Positions 52,725 through 60,513 of a stretch of DNA of 64,000 nucleotides are shown here, in pieces (the first letter of the stretch is position 1; every line of letters begins with the position of its first letter). Below the pieces are notes generated by a model, which did no database searches, had not been told where the DNA came from, and saw nothing but the letters and a program-made list of their open reading frames with translations. Origin of the DNA: Lentisphaera araneosa HTCC2155 (GTDB taxonomy: Bacteria > Verrucomicrobiota > Lentisphaeria > Lentisphaerales > Lentisphaeraceae). Where the stretch lies: the NCBI RefSeq assembly GCF_000170755.1, contig NZ_ABCK01000009.1, positions 124,001-188,000 of the forward strand, read 5' to 3'. Position numbers and translations under genes: made by a program.

Positions 52725-53576
52725 TTAAGCTAAAAACTTGGTTTTTATAAATGCAGCTAAGAAGAAAAGTAAAGCGAAAAATGGTGGATTTGGAGCCCCT
52801 GGAGCACTTTCATCAAATGCCCAAGCCCAATCTTCTGACGGAGTATCAACATTTGTTGTTTCTGTGCCAGATACTTCTGCTATTATGGAACCTAATGCTT
52901 CTTGACTATCAGTTTCCGGATTAAAGGTTTCAACACGAGTGGTATAATTGTCTGACTCGAAACCACCCGATCCAGTGGTAGACAGTTTTATTTTATCCCA
53001 AGTAGTTTCAGCATCACCATAGAAATTAATAAATGCATAGGGTTGACCGGAGTTTTCACCTGTTAATGGATTGCCATAATAATCTTGGCCAAGTGCCAAA
53101 CTTCCAAACATTGACGCGGTTGAATATTGAGAAACGATTTGATCATCATTGTAAAATGTAAGTAAGTTGGAAGAATCACCTGCAGACCACCACATTCCAA
53201 AATAGGAACTTGGAGTATCTAAAGTTAAAGTACTATTTTGTATATTATAAGCATTTTTAACATAGGAATAGTTGGAGCCTAAACCAGTGTTTTCATCTAT
53301 GGCACCACCATATTTATTAGCACTACGAACATAGACTTGATCAAATGATCCCACATTGTCCCATGCAAGATTATAGTTGAAGCCAGTTTCTAAATCATTA
53401 AAGTTAAATTCATTGGTGTTTGATAATGAACTTGTAGTAGCAAATGGGTCTTCGGCTATTGTTACTAATGTAGATTGACCATAGGAAACTTGTGAACTTA
53501 AAATCAATAATATTAATGTTTTAGCTAACTTAAACTTTGAAAAGACACTCATAGTTACACATTTTTGTAGTTTCAT
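52725..53576 (-). CDS. Exosortase target protein 1 with PNPP-type C-terminal signal
   Basis: A 283-residue exported protein: signal peptide (ILLILSSQVSYG), then a beta-rich surface domain with YFGMWWSAGD, QDYYGNPLTG, PYAFINFYGDAETTWDKI and GGFESDNYTTR. These resemble exosortase-dependent surface proteins of the Npun_F0296 type. The C-terminus is a sorting signal: acidic stretch EDWAWAFDESAPGAP, motif PNPP, hydrophobic helix FFALLFFLAAFI, basic end KTKFLA. The canonical PEP is replaced by PNPP. The exosortase starts ten bases after its stop. An alternative methionine at residue 9 could be the start. Confidence 0.8.
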   Translation of the reverse strand: MKLQKCVTMSVFSKFKLAKTLILLILSSQVSYGQSTLVTIAEDPFATTSSLSNTNEFNFNDLETGFNYNLAWDNVGSFDQVYVRSANKYGGAIDENTGLGSNYSYVKNAYNIQNSTLTLDTPSSYFGMWWSAGDSSNLLTFYNDDQIVSQYSTASMFGSLALGQDYYGNPLTGENSGQPYAFINFYGDAETTWDKIKLSTTGSGGFESDNYTTRVETFNPETDSQEALGSIIAEVSGTETTNVDTPSEDWAWAFDESAPGAPNPPFFALLFFLAAFIKTKFLA

Positions 53577-53746
53577 TTTGTACTCTTTCTAAGTTAAAAT
53601 TATTATTTTAAAATTTCTTAAATAACATAAACACCATAAAAATTCTTAAAGAAATCATATCCGAAGAAATTGTACTGCTGTATAAGGTTTGGATACTATC
53701 ATTAATGTATTCAATTCAAATGATTTACGAAATAGTTATTTGATGT

Positions 53747-54574
53747 TCATGACGAAAACTTGGTTTTTATAAATGCAGCTAAGAAGAAAAGTAAAGCGAA
53801 AAATGGTGGATTTGGAGCCCCTGGAGCACTTTCATCAAATGCCCAAGCCCAATCTTCGGAAGGAGTATCAACATTTGTTGTTTCTGTGCCTGATACTTCT
53901 GCTATTATATTACCCAATGATTCTTGACTATCAGTTTCCGGATTAAAGGTTTCAACACGAGTGGTATAATTGTCTGACTCGAAGCCGCCTCCACCATTTT
54001 GAGTTAGTTCAATTTTATTCCATGAGGTTTCTGCGTCCCCGAAGAAATTTATAAAGGCGTAGGGTTCACCACCATTACCACCTGTGAGTGGGTTCCCATA
54101 GTAATCTTGACTTAAATTTAAACTCCCAAACATAGATTCAGTTGTATATCTGGCAACGAGCTCATCGTCATTATAAAATGATAACTGATTGTTTTTATCG
54201 CCCGCAGACCACCAGAAACCAAAATATGAACTGTTCTCATTTAGACTTAGAGTACTAACAGGTGTCCAGTTATTCCCCTGCCATGAAAATTGAGATGCCT
54301 GGCCTGTGCTTTCGTCAATGGCGCCTCCCCATACGTTAGAATTTGAAATATAGAGACTATCAAAAGTTCCTACACCATCCCAAGATACATTATTATTGAT
54401 CCCATTTGAGAGCTCATTAAAGGTGTACTCACTTGTGTTTGCAAGTGAACTTGTTGTTGCGCTCGCGTCTTCTGCAATAGTAACCAAAGTAGATTGCGCA
54501 TAGATAGGTAGTGAAAATAATAATATCATTATTAATATTATTGATTTTTTTATAAAACTAGATGAGTTAAACAT
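53747..54574 (-). CDS. Exosortase target protein 2 with PNPP-type C-terminal signal
   Basis: Paralogue of the preceding protein (about 275 residues from this start). AGGA lies 9 bases before this ATG and directly abuts the upstream ATG at 54583, so the third-codon-later start is preferred. The N-terminal domain differs at many positions (for example YFGFWWSAGDKNN, AETSWNKIEL), while the last ~80 residues, including the PNPP signal and KTKFSS end, are almost identical. The last ~100 bases of coding DNA are the same in both genes. Separated from target 1 by about 170 bases. Confidence 0.8.
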   Translation of the reverse strand: MFNSSSFIKKSIILIMILLFSLPIYAQSTLVTIAEDASATTSSLANTSEYTFNELSNGINNNVSWDGVGTFDSLYISNSNVWGGAIDESTGQASQFSWQGNNWTPVSTLSLNENSSYFGFWWSAGDKNNQLSFYNDDELVARYTTESMFGSLNLSQDYYGNPLTGGNGGEPYAFINFFGDAETSWNKIELTQNGGGGFESDNYTTRVETFNPETDSQESLGNIIAEVSGTETTNVDTPSEDWAWAFDESAPGAPNPPFFALLFFLAAFIKTKFSS

Positions 54575-54583
54575 TGAAAACAT

Positions 54584-55339
54584 TCCTATTTAAAATTTGA
54601 GTATTAATAATGAATTTTTTTTGTTAGTTTTGATGTAAGCAAATTTAGGGTTTTAATTTCATTTATAATTTGTAATTAATTGATTTTAAACATCTTAAAA
54701 ATCACCTCATGCTTTTTGAGGTGTTTTTTAGAAACAATTCACACACAATTTACAGGAGAATGTGTGAGTTTATACATACCAAATAATCGTCCTTTTAAAC
54801 TCTGCTTCATAGCACCTCTGTGTGATTGAATTAAATCTCTAAGTAAAGTTGATCTAATAATAGCCCTAAGACCTGAACAAAAACTTCGTGCCTTGGCGTC
54901 TTAACGAGAGAATTCTAAGACTTATTCCTATGTGTAAATTAAATAGTTTTTTAAGTTAACTCACGCAGAGTCGCGTAGGCGCAGAGAGGTATTAAGGACA
55001 ATTTTTAATGGTGAATTCTAAATTTTAAATTGCTTATAAGAAAAATTCTTTCACTGCAGTGAGCCTGCGAACGATCTGCCAACTTTTATGATTTTAACCA
55101 CGGAAAAGCACAGAAAAACACGGAAAGTTTTGTGAGGTTTTTGCGGTGTTCGCAAGTCATTTTCTCGCCAAGGCGCGAAGTCGCCAAGTTTTTTAAGAGA
55201 TAGAAAGAGTTAGGTAGTTCACACTTCAGTGTGTGTGACAGAGATTAACTGATGTTTAATCGACATCTTGGGGAGTCAGAAAAATGGGTTTACCACAGAG
55301 TTTACTGAGGACACAGAAAAATATAATATGTATACTGTT
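54584..55339. repeat. Intergenic region with repeat types B, C and D
   Basis: No gene is credible. Type B occupies about 54798-54995 with the same inverted ends (ACTCTGCTTCATAGC... and ...ACTCACGCAGAG), type C about 55053-55080 and type D about 55092-55146. A copy of the CGCCAAGGCGCGAAGTCGCC motif follows at about 55173-55195. A short imperfect inverted repeat (CACCTCATGC...GAGGTG) near 54705-54722 precedes TTTTTTAG and could end transcription from the left. Confidence 0.75.
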
Positions 55340-55435
55340 GACTTAGCGACTTAGCGACTTAGCGACTTAGCGACTTAGCGACTTAGCGACTTAGCGACTT
55401 AGCGACTTAGCGACTTAGCGACTTAGCGACTTAGC
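55340..55435. repeat. Tandem array of 12 x GACTTAGC
   Basis: Twelve perfect copies of the 8-bp unit GACTTAGC (96 bp), with a further partial copy (GA) at the end. All reading frames contain stop codons, so it is not coding. The unit matches part of the conserved segment of repeat B (GTCTTAGCGAGAG), suggesting expansion from a B-type remnant by slippage. Confidence 0.95.
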
Positions 55436-55470
55436 GAGAATTTTTCTTTTGCTTTGAAATATAAACCTTT

Positions 55471-55517
55471 ACTGCAGTGAGCTTGCGAACGATCTGCAGC
55501 GAATGAAATGAGCGATC
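55471..55517. repeat. Type C repeat copy
   Basis: ACTGCAGTGAGCTTGCGAACGATCTGCAGCG followed by GAATGAAATGAGCGATC, as at 50467; it lies between the 8-bp array and gamma-glutamyltransferase. Confidence 0.85.
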
Positions 55518-55545
55518 TACTAACTTAAAAAGCCTTACCCAATAA

Positions 55546-57240
55546 TTAATAACCTTCTGCGTGGCCGTCTTTGCGGGATTCGCTAGCGCCGATGTAGGTT
55601 TTATTTTCTTTGTCCCAAATGACACCTTGGAAGCCTCCAAAACCTGAACGTGAATTTGGGCGCACATCATGTCCCATCGAGCGGAGTTTTTCAATGCTTT
55701 CAGAACTGACACCTTTTTCGAGGCGTAGAGTTCCGCTATCACTCATTTTATAACCCGTAGAAGTCGATGAACCATAGTGACGGAAACGAGGGGCATCGCA
55801 AGCTTCTTGTAGGTTCATATCAAAATCAATGAGGTTACAGACAATCTGAACATGACCTTGGGGTTGCATTGCGCCACCCATGAGGCCGAAACTTAGCCAG
55901 GGTGCTCCATCTTTTGTGATGAAAGCGGGAATGATTGTATGAAAGGGGAGCTTGCCGGGTGCGTAGGCATTGGGATGGTTTTTATCTCTGATGTTAAAAA
56001 GGGCGCCGCGGTCTTGGAAAGAAAAGCCCATTCCATCGGGAACAACACCACTTCCAAATCCAGCATAATTGCTTTGAATAAATGAAATCATATTACCTTC
56101 TTTATCACCAACGGAGAGGTAGACGGTGTCGCCATTTTGTAAAATGGGATTTCCTGGCTCAAAATGTTCACTTACTTTTTCGGAGTTAATTAGCTGACGT
56201 CTTGCATCGGCATATTCTTTTGAGATAAGTCCTTTTAAGGGAGCGGGGCTGAGTTGAGGATCGGCGTAGTATTTGGTGCGATCCTCATAGGAAAGCTTTT
56301 TGGCTTCCACCATGTGGTGCAAAGTTTTTGCACTATTATGTCCCCAAGATCTGAGCTCGTATTTTTCGAGGATATTGAGCATTTGTAAAGCGGCGATTCC
56401 CTGAGTGTTGGGGGGGAGTTCCCAGATATCATAGCCTCGGTAATTACTTTTTAAGGGTTCTACCCAAAGAGATTTATGAGAAGCAAGATCTTCGTAACGT
56501 AGGAAATGTCCATGTTTCTTACTGAATGCATCCATTCGCTTTGCGAGGCTGCCTTTATAAAATGCATCGCGACCCTCTTGGGCAATGATTTCTAGAGTGT
56601 TTCCGAGGTCGGGGTTTTTAAAGCTTTCTCCTTCTTTAGGCGAACGTCCATTGGGGAAAAAAGTAGACGCAAAGTTCGGTTGCTTAATTAGATCATCTCC
56701 ATAAGACCAATGCCTAGCAATGATAGGTGTTAATTCAAATCCTTCTCGGCAGTACTTGATAGCTGGAGCTAAAATTTCCTTCATCGGAAGCTTTCCGAAT
56801 TTGCCATGTAACTCAAACCAGCCATCAACACAGCCTGGAACCGTTACAGGAAGTGGGCCAGAGTAGGGGACACGGTTCAAATTATGCTCGCGAAAGTAAT
56901 CCCAAGTTAAAAGTTGAGGAGATCGTCCACTCGCATTCAGTCCATAGAGTTTTTTATCTTTGGCAGACCATACAATAGCAAATAGATCCCCTCCAATGCC
57001 ACCACCAGTAGGTTCCATGAGGCCAAGTGCCGCATTTGCGGCAATAGCAGCATCTATGGCATTACCGCCATCTTTAATGATTTGCAGACCAATTTTTGTA
57101 GCAAGGGGGTGGCTTGTGGCAAGCATGCCATTCTTGGCTTTGACGACGGGGCGAGTCGCATAAGAACTTGAGTCGGCATGTATGAGTCCATAAAATAAGA
57201 AGGTGAAGCAGAAAAAGAATGAGGAGGTTTTGAGTGGCAT
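55546..57240 (-). CDS. ggt: Gamma-glutamyltransferase
   Basis: A 564-residue exported Ntn-hydrolase that splits gamma-glutamyl bonds such as in glutathione. It has a signal peptide (FFFCFTFLFYGLIHA), then GGNAIDAAIAANAALGLMEP and GIGGDLFAIVW. The proenzyme cleaves itself before catalytic T372 in NGDTVYLSVGDKEGN. The small subunit follows with SNYAGFGSG and PGKLPFHTIIPAF. Length and layout match bacterial GGT. It is a single gene on the minus strand, flanked by repeats. It releases glutamate, and 5-oxoproline handling by pxpBAC may be linked in a broad sense. Confidence 0.92.
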   Translation of the reverse strand: MPLKTSSFFFCFTFLFYGLIHADSSSYATRPVVKAKNGMLATSHPLATKIGLQIIKDGGNAIDAAIAANAALGLMEPTGGGIGGDLFAIVWSAKDKKLYGLNASGRSPQLLTWDYFREHNLNRVPYSGPLPVTVPGCVDGWFELHGKFGKLPMKEILAPAIKYCREGFELTPIIARHWSYGDDLIKQPNFASTFFPNGRSPKEGESFKNPDLGNTLEIIAQEGRDAFYKGSLAKRMDAFSKKHGHFLRYEDLASHKSLWVEPLKSNYRGYDIWELPPNTQGIAALQMLNILEKYELRSWGHNSAKTLHHMVEAKKLSYEDRTKYYADPQLSPAPLKGLISKEYADARRQLINSEKVSEHFEPGNPILQNGDTVYLSVGDKEGNMISFIQSNYAGFGSGVVPDGMGFSFQDRGALFNIRDKNHPNAYAPGKLPFHTIIPAFITKDGAPWLSFGLMGGAMQPQGHVQIVCNLIDFDMNLQEACDAPRFRHYGSSTSTGYKMSDSGTLRLEKGVSSESIEKLRSMGHDVRPNSRSGFGGFQGVIWDKENKTYIGASESRKDGHAEGY

Positions 57241-57377
57241 GTTTGATCCAAGATTTGTTATGATTAACTAATCTAATGACCCATGCTTCGCCAGCCAAGT
57301 TTACTTTTCCTAAGCTAGTGACAAATCTTAATTATTTATTTGGTCAATGATCGGTAATAAGTTTGAATTGGAAATGT

Positions 57378-57490
57378 AGGGACGCTGTCCCCATCCCTGC
57401 GAGGGTTGCTACCCATCGACGAGCGGAAGGTGGAGATAATTTTGAATGGTTTTAACTCTGCGTCCCAGCGACTCTGCGTGATGATTTTAA
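57378..57490. repeat. Type A copy followed by partial type B, interrupted next to the intron
   Basis: Type A occupies 57378-57430. From 57449 the start of type B is visible (ACTCTGCGTCCCAGCGACTC) but it stops after TGATGA. The right-hand part (AAACTTCGTGTCTTTGCGTC) reappears on the far side of the intron at about 59494, so the intron is in a broken repeat. The rest of 57241-57377 is featureless. Confidence 0.75.
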
Positions 57491-57497
57491 TAACTCA

Positions 57498-57514
57498 GCA
57501 GGCAGGATGCCTGC
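57498..57514. repeat. Perfect hairpin in the intron 5' exon
   Basis: GCAGGCA-GGA-TGCCTGC is a perfect 7-bp inverted repeat that ends four bases before the intron. Group IIC introns favour sites just after hairpins, so it probably is part of the target. Confidence 0.8.
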
Positions 57515-57518
57515 GGTC

Positions 57519-59407
57519 GTGCGCCTGAGAGCGCACACAATCAGTGAGGTGAAAGTCCTCATCAACAAAGGCTGATTATGTTGTAGTCGAACCTAACTGC
57601 GTTGTCGTGAGGCGGGGTGGAGAGCAAGGCAAGGCGAAGCAGCAGTCCGTAGGATGACGAACTCGATTCGGCTTTATAGTACTAGCGAGCCTGCGATCGC
57701 GTGGCGAAGCTTGGAACGGAATGAAAATAATAATAATAAGGAGTAATTCTGAAGATCCTCTATGCTGAATATCAGCGAGTAGCAAAGCAGTAGAGGAAGT
57801 CTATAGAGTGGTTGGAGACGGAATGCGGTGAAGGTTGTGTGACGTTAATCAGGGAGATCTGCATGTGCAGTGCAATAAGGCATGCAGAAGTCAGAGCTCT
57901 CATAGTAGCGAAGAAGGCGGTGAAAGCTGTTAGAGCGAAGGAGAGTAGGAAGATGAAACTGAGAAGAAAAGAATGAAGGAGTGAAACAATTGTCAGAGAT
58001 GACTAAACATACATGGGAGCACTTAGGGCGCACCGAAGAAATTCGTGCGTGGGCCTCGACTTCAGTCTGGACAGATCAGATGCTGGGAACTCTTGAAACA
58101 AGAGTTGAAGGTAAGAAATGGTATAGCTTAATAGATAAAGTAGCGCGAGAAGTAAACCTTATAGAAGCTTGGGAATCTGTTCGTGCAAACGGCGGGAGTC
58201 ACGGGGTGGATATGGTGAGCTTGGATCGTTACGAATCAGAGCTAGAGCACAATACAAAGCAATTGATGAAGCAACTGCAGGCAGGGACTTACCTGCCACA
58301 ATGCGTTCGCAGGGTAGAGATCCCAAAAGCAGATGGTAAAACGCGTGCTTTGGGAATACCGACCGTGCGCGATAGAGTTGTTCAGACTGCGCTCAAGAAT
58401 GTTATTGAACCGATATATGATGTGGATTTTTCTACACAAAGTTTTGGTTTTCGTCCGCAACGTGGATGTAAAGATGCGCTTCGGCGTGTTCATCATCTAC
58501 TTACGCAGGGACAGCTCTACGTCATTGATGCGGATATTCAAAGTTACTTTGATATGATACCGCACGACAAACTCATGGAACGAGTCAAAGAGAAAATAAG
58601 CGATGGCAAGACCCTAGATCTTATAGAAGCTTTCCTCAAAGCAGGAATATTTGATGGGATCAAGGAGTGGGATCCCGAGAAAGGGACTCCGCAAGGAGGC
58701 GTAATTAGCCCACTACTTGCCAATATTTACCTCAATGAATTCGACCACAGGATGACAGCGGCTGGCTTTGAAATCGTAAGGTATGCGGATGACTTTCTGG
58801 TGATGTGTGATAATGCGAAATCGGCTAAGCGGGGCTTGCGCAAAATCAAGCGTTGGATGAAGGCTCATGGTCTGAACCTCCATCCCGATAAAACCCGAAT
58901 TGCCGACATGAATCAGCAGGATGAGTACTTTGAATTTCTAGGTTATCACTTTGAGCGCTCGAAAAGAACGGGCAGGATAAATAGGTGGCCAAGAAAACAG
59001 AGTATGGCTAAAATGAAAGACACTGTGCGAAAGCATACGAGGCGTTGTAACTGGCAATCGGTAGAAGAAATCATTAAAGGTCTCAGGCCTAGTCTCAAAG
59101 GTTGGTATGAGTACTTCAAACACTCAAATCGTTGGGCTATGCTCGAAGTTGATGCTTTCTTTCGTCGAAGGTTACGAAGTATTATCGCTAAGTACAATCG
59201 TAAGAAAGGTTCACATCGCTTTATAGATAACAGGAAATATACCAAGAAATACTTTGCAGAGCTAGGGTTCTTTTCACTGGAAGAGGCTTGGCTATTGGAA
59301 TCTCAGTCTCTTCGGAGTAAGCATTGACCGGAGAGCCGTATGCGGGAGATCCGCACGTACGGTTCGGAAGGAGGGGAGGCTCCGCAAGGAGCTTTCCCTA
59401 CCCTTAT
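57519..59407 (+). mobile_element. Group II intron with encoded maturase
   Basis: The 5' end is GTGCGCC (57519) and the likely 3' end is CCCTTAT (59407), ~1.89 kb. Domain V is the 34-base hairpin at 59333-59366 (GAGCCGTATGCGG...CGTACGGTTCG) with the AGC catalytic triad. Domain VI follows at about 59369-59398 (GGGGAGGCTCC, GCAA loop, GGAGC). Domains I-III occupy 57519-57980. The joined exons would read TGCCTGCGGTC + CCAGC. The boundaries are inferred from motifs, not from an empty-site comparison. Confidence 0.88.
57981..59327 (+). CDS. ltrA: Group II intron reverse transcriptase/maturase
   Basis: A 448-residue protein with a GTG start and GGAG seven bases upstream. Reverse-transcriptase motifs are GIPTVRDRVVQTAL, DADIQSYFDMIPHD, GTPQGGVISPLLANIYL and RYADDFLVM (YADD catalytic). 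A maturase/thumb region follows, ending in a YFAELGFFSLEEAWL block. There is no C-terminal HNH endonuclease. The stop is five bases before domain V, the usual layout of a compact group II intron. It mobilises and splices its own intron. Confidence 0.95.
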   Translation: MKQLSEMTKHTWEHLGRTEEIRAWASTSVWTDQMLGTLETRVEGKKWYSLIDKVAREVNLIEAWESVRANGGSHGVDMVSLDRYESELEHNTKQLMKQLQAGTYLPQCVRRVEIPKADGKTRALGIPTVRDRVVQTALKNVIEPIYDVDFSTQSFGFRPQRGCKDALRRVHHLLTQGQLYVIDADIQSYFDMIPHDKLMERVKEKISDGKTLDLIEAFLKAGIFDGIKEWDPEKGTPQGGVISPLLANIYLNEFDHRMTAAGFEIVRYADDFLVMCDNAKSAKRGLRKIKRWMKAHGLNLHPDKTRIADMNQQDEYFEFLGYHFERSKRTGRINRWPRKQSMAKMKDTVRKHTRRCNWQSVEEIIKGLRPSLKGWYEYFKHSNRWAMLEVDAFFRRRLRSIIAKYNRKKGSHRFIDNRKYTKKYFAELGFFSLEEAWLLESQSLRSKH

Positions 59408-59721
59408 CCAGCAAAAATAAGTCTTTGACTGCAGTGAGCCTGCGAACGATCTGCAGGCGAAGCCGATCTGCCAACTGTCAACTTTTTGATAAAAAACTTC
59501 GTGTCTTTGCGTCTTCGCGAGAGAGACCTAAGGACAATTCCATGTGCTAGTCCGTTTGAAATCGGGATAATATTTAACGCGAAGTCTCCAAAAGAGATTC
59601 AGGGCTAAGGAACCTAAGAGTGCTAATGACTAAAAGCTATTTCTTCTCTGAGATATCTCTGAGTTCGGTGGTAATTGATTAACTATGGCAGCATCAGTTT
59701 AAGTTTTCTTAGTCAGGGGAT
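59408..59721. repeat. Right-hand repeat remnants and featureless spacer
   Basis: Type C copy at 59428-59470 (ACTGCAGTGAGCC...CTGCAGGCGAAGCCG) and the right part of a type B repeat at about 59494-59535 (CTTCGTGTCTTTGCGTCTTC). The remaining ~190 bases before batE show no gene or clear motif. Confidence 0.7.
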
Positions 59722-60513
59722 TTACTTGAGGAGGGCGATGTCGGAGTTTTTGATCCAGCAAGTGGAGCCGTTGACGAGTTCGATGTGCAACCATTCACCG
59801 CGGTCTTCGAGCAGGGCGAACTCAGTGCCGGCGTGGAGGGGGTTGGTGAAGGCGTTGTTGTAGATGTAGCCATTGCCTTGTCGTGGGTTGCTTTCTTTGC
59901 TGACAATGACGCCATCAATATTCTGATCGAATGAGCTCACGCTGATGAGGATTGAAATCGCAAAAATGAGGCTGAGCAAGCCGGTGTAAAGGCGAGTTTT
60001 TTTCACCCAGGTTTTATTGCTGTGAAGTGCGTAAGCACAGAGGCCAAAGAAACTGAGGTTGAAGAAAAAGAAGAGACCAAGGCGAAGTTGTGGATTCCAT
60101 GCATGCCAAAAGCAGACGAAGTTCAAAATCTCTTGAAAGGAGTTTTGGGGGACAACGTCATTTGTTTGTGCTTGCGCATAACGCAAGTTATGGGAAATAT
60201 CGGCATTGGTGGGATCCAAGCGCAGGGCACGGTGATAATGCAAAATGGCTAAGCCCGCTTCGCCATGCATAAAATAAGCGTTGGCGAGGTTGTTGTAGAG
60301 TTGACTATTTTTATAAGCTTTTTCTTCGATGAGGAAGCGATAGGCATTGATTGACTTGATGTAGAGGTCTTCTGCTACTTCGGGGTTCTGCAAAGCGGCA
60401 AATTTAGCTTGCTCAAAATCATTGTTGGCCTGAGCTAAAATTTCTTTATCGCTAAGCTGTGTGGCGAAAATTGAGCTACAAAAGAAAAGCAGGCATAGGA
60501 TTAACTTAGGCAT
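59722..60513 (-). CDS. batE: BatE-like TPR/SH3 membrane protein
   Basis: About 263 residues from the methionine at 60513, which gives a signal peptide (MPKLILCLLFFCSSIFA) and overlaps batD's end by eight bases. TPR units are visible at residues ~45-110 (YNNLANAYFMHGEAGLAIL, YHRALRLDPTNADISHN). Two membrane segments follow (FFNLSFFGLCAYAL, TGLLSLIFAISILIS), then a C-terminal SH3-like domain (AGTEFALLEDRGEWLHIEL). It is the last gene of the Bat operon. Bat proteins are linked to aerotolerance and stress survival; the biochemical role is not established. Confidence 0.8.
   Translation of the reverse strand: MPKLILCLLFFCSSIFATQLSDKEILAQANNDFEQAKFAALQNPEVAEDLYIKSINAYRFLIEEKAYKNSQLYNNLANAYFMHGEAGLAILHYHRALRLDPTNADISHNLRYAQAQTNDVVPQNSFQEILNFVCFWHAWNPQLRLGLFFFFNLSFFGLCAYALHSNKTWVKKTRLYTGLLSLIFAISILISVSSFDQNIDGVIVSKESNPRQGNGYIYNNAFTNPLHAGTEFALLEDRGEWLHIELVNGSTCWIKNSDIALLK

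Noticed and set aside
55340-55435. Short direct repeats as a possible CRISPR array
   Set aside because: The units are 8 bp, abut without spacers and there are no cas genes; it is a simple tandem repeat.
57519-59407. Retron or diversity-generating retroelement around the reverse transcriptase
   Set aside because: Domain V/VI, GTGCGCC 5' end and maturase region show an ordinary group II intron; no template/variable repeat pair was seen.
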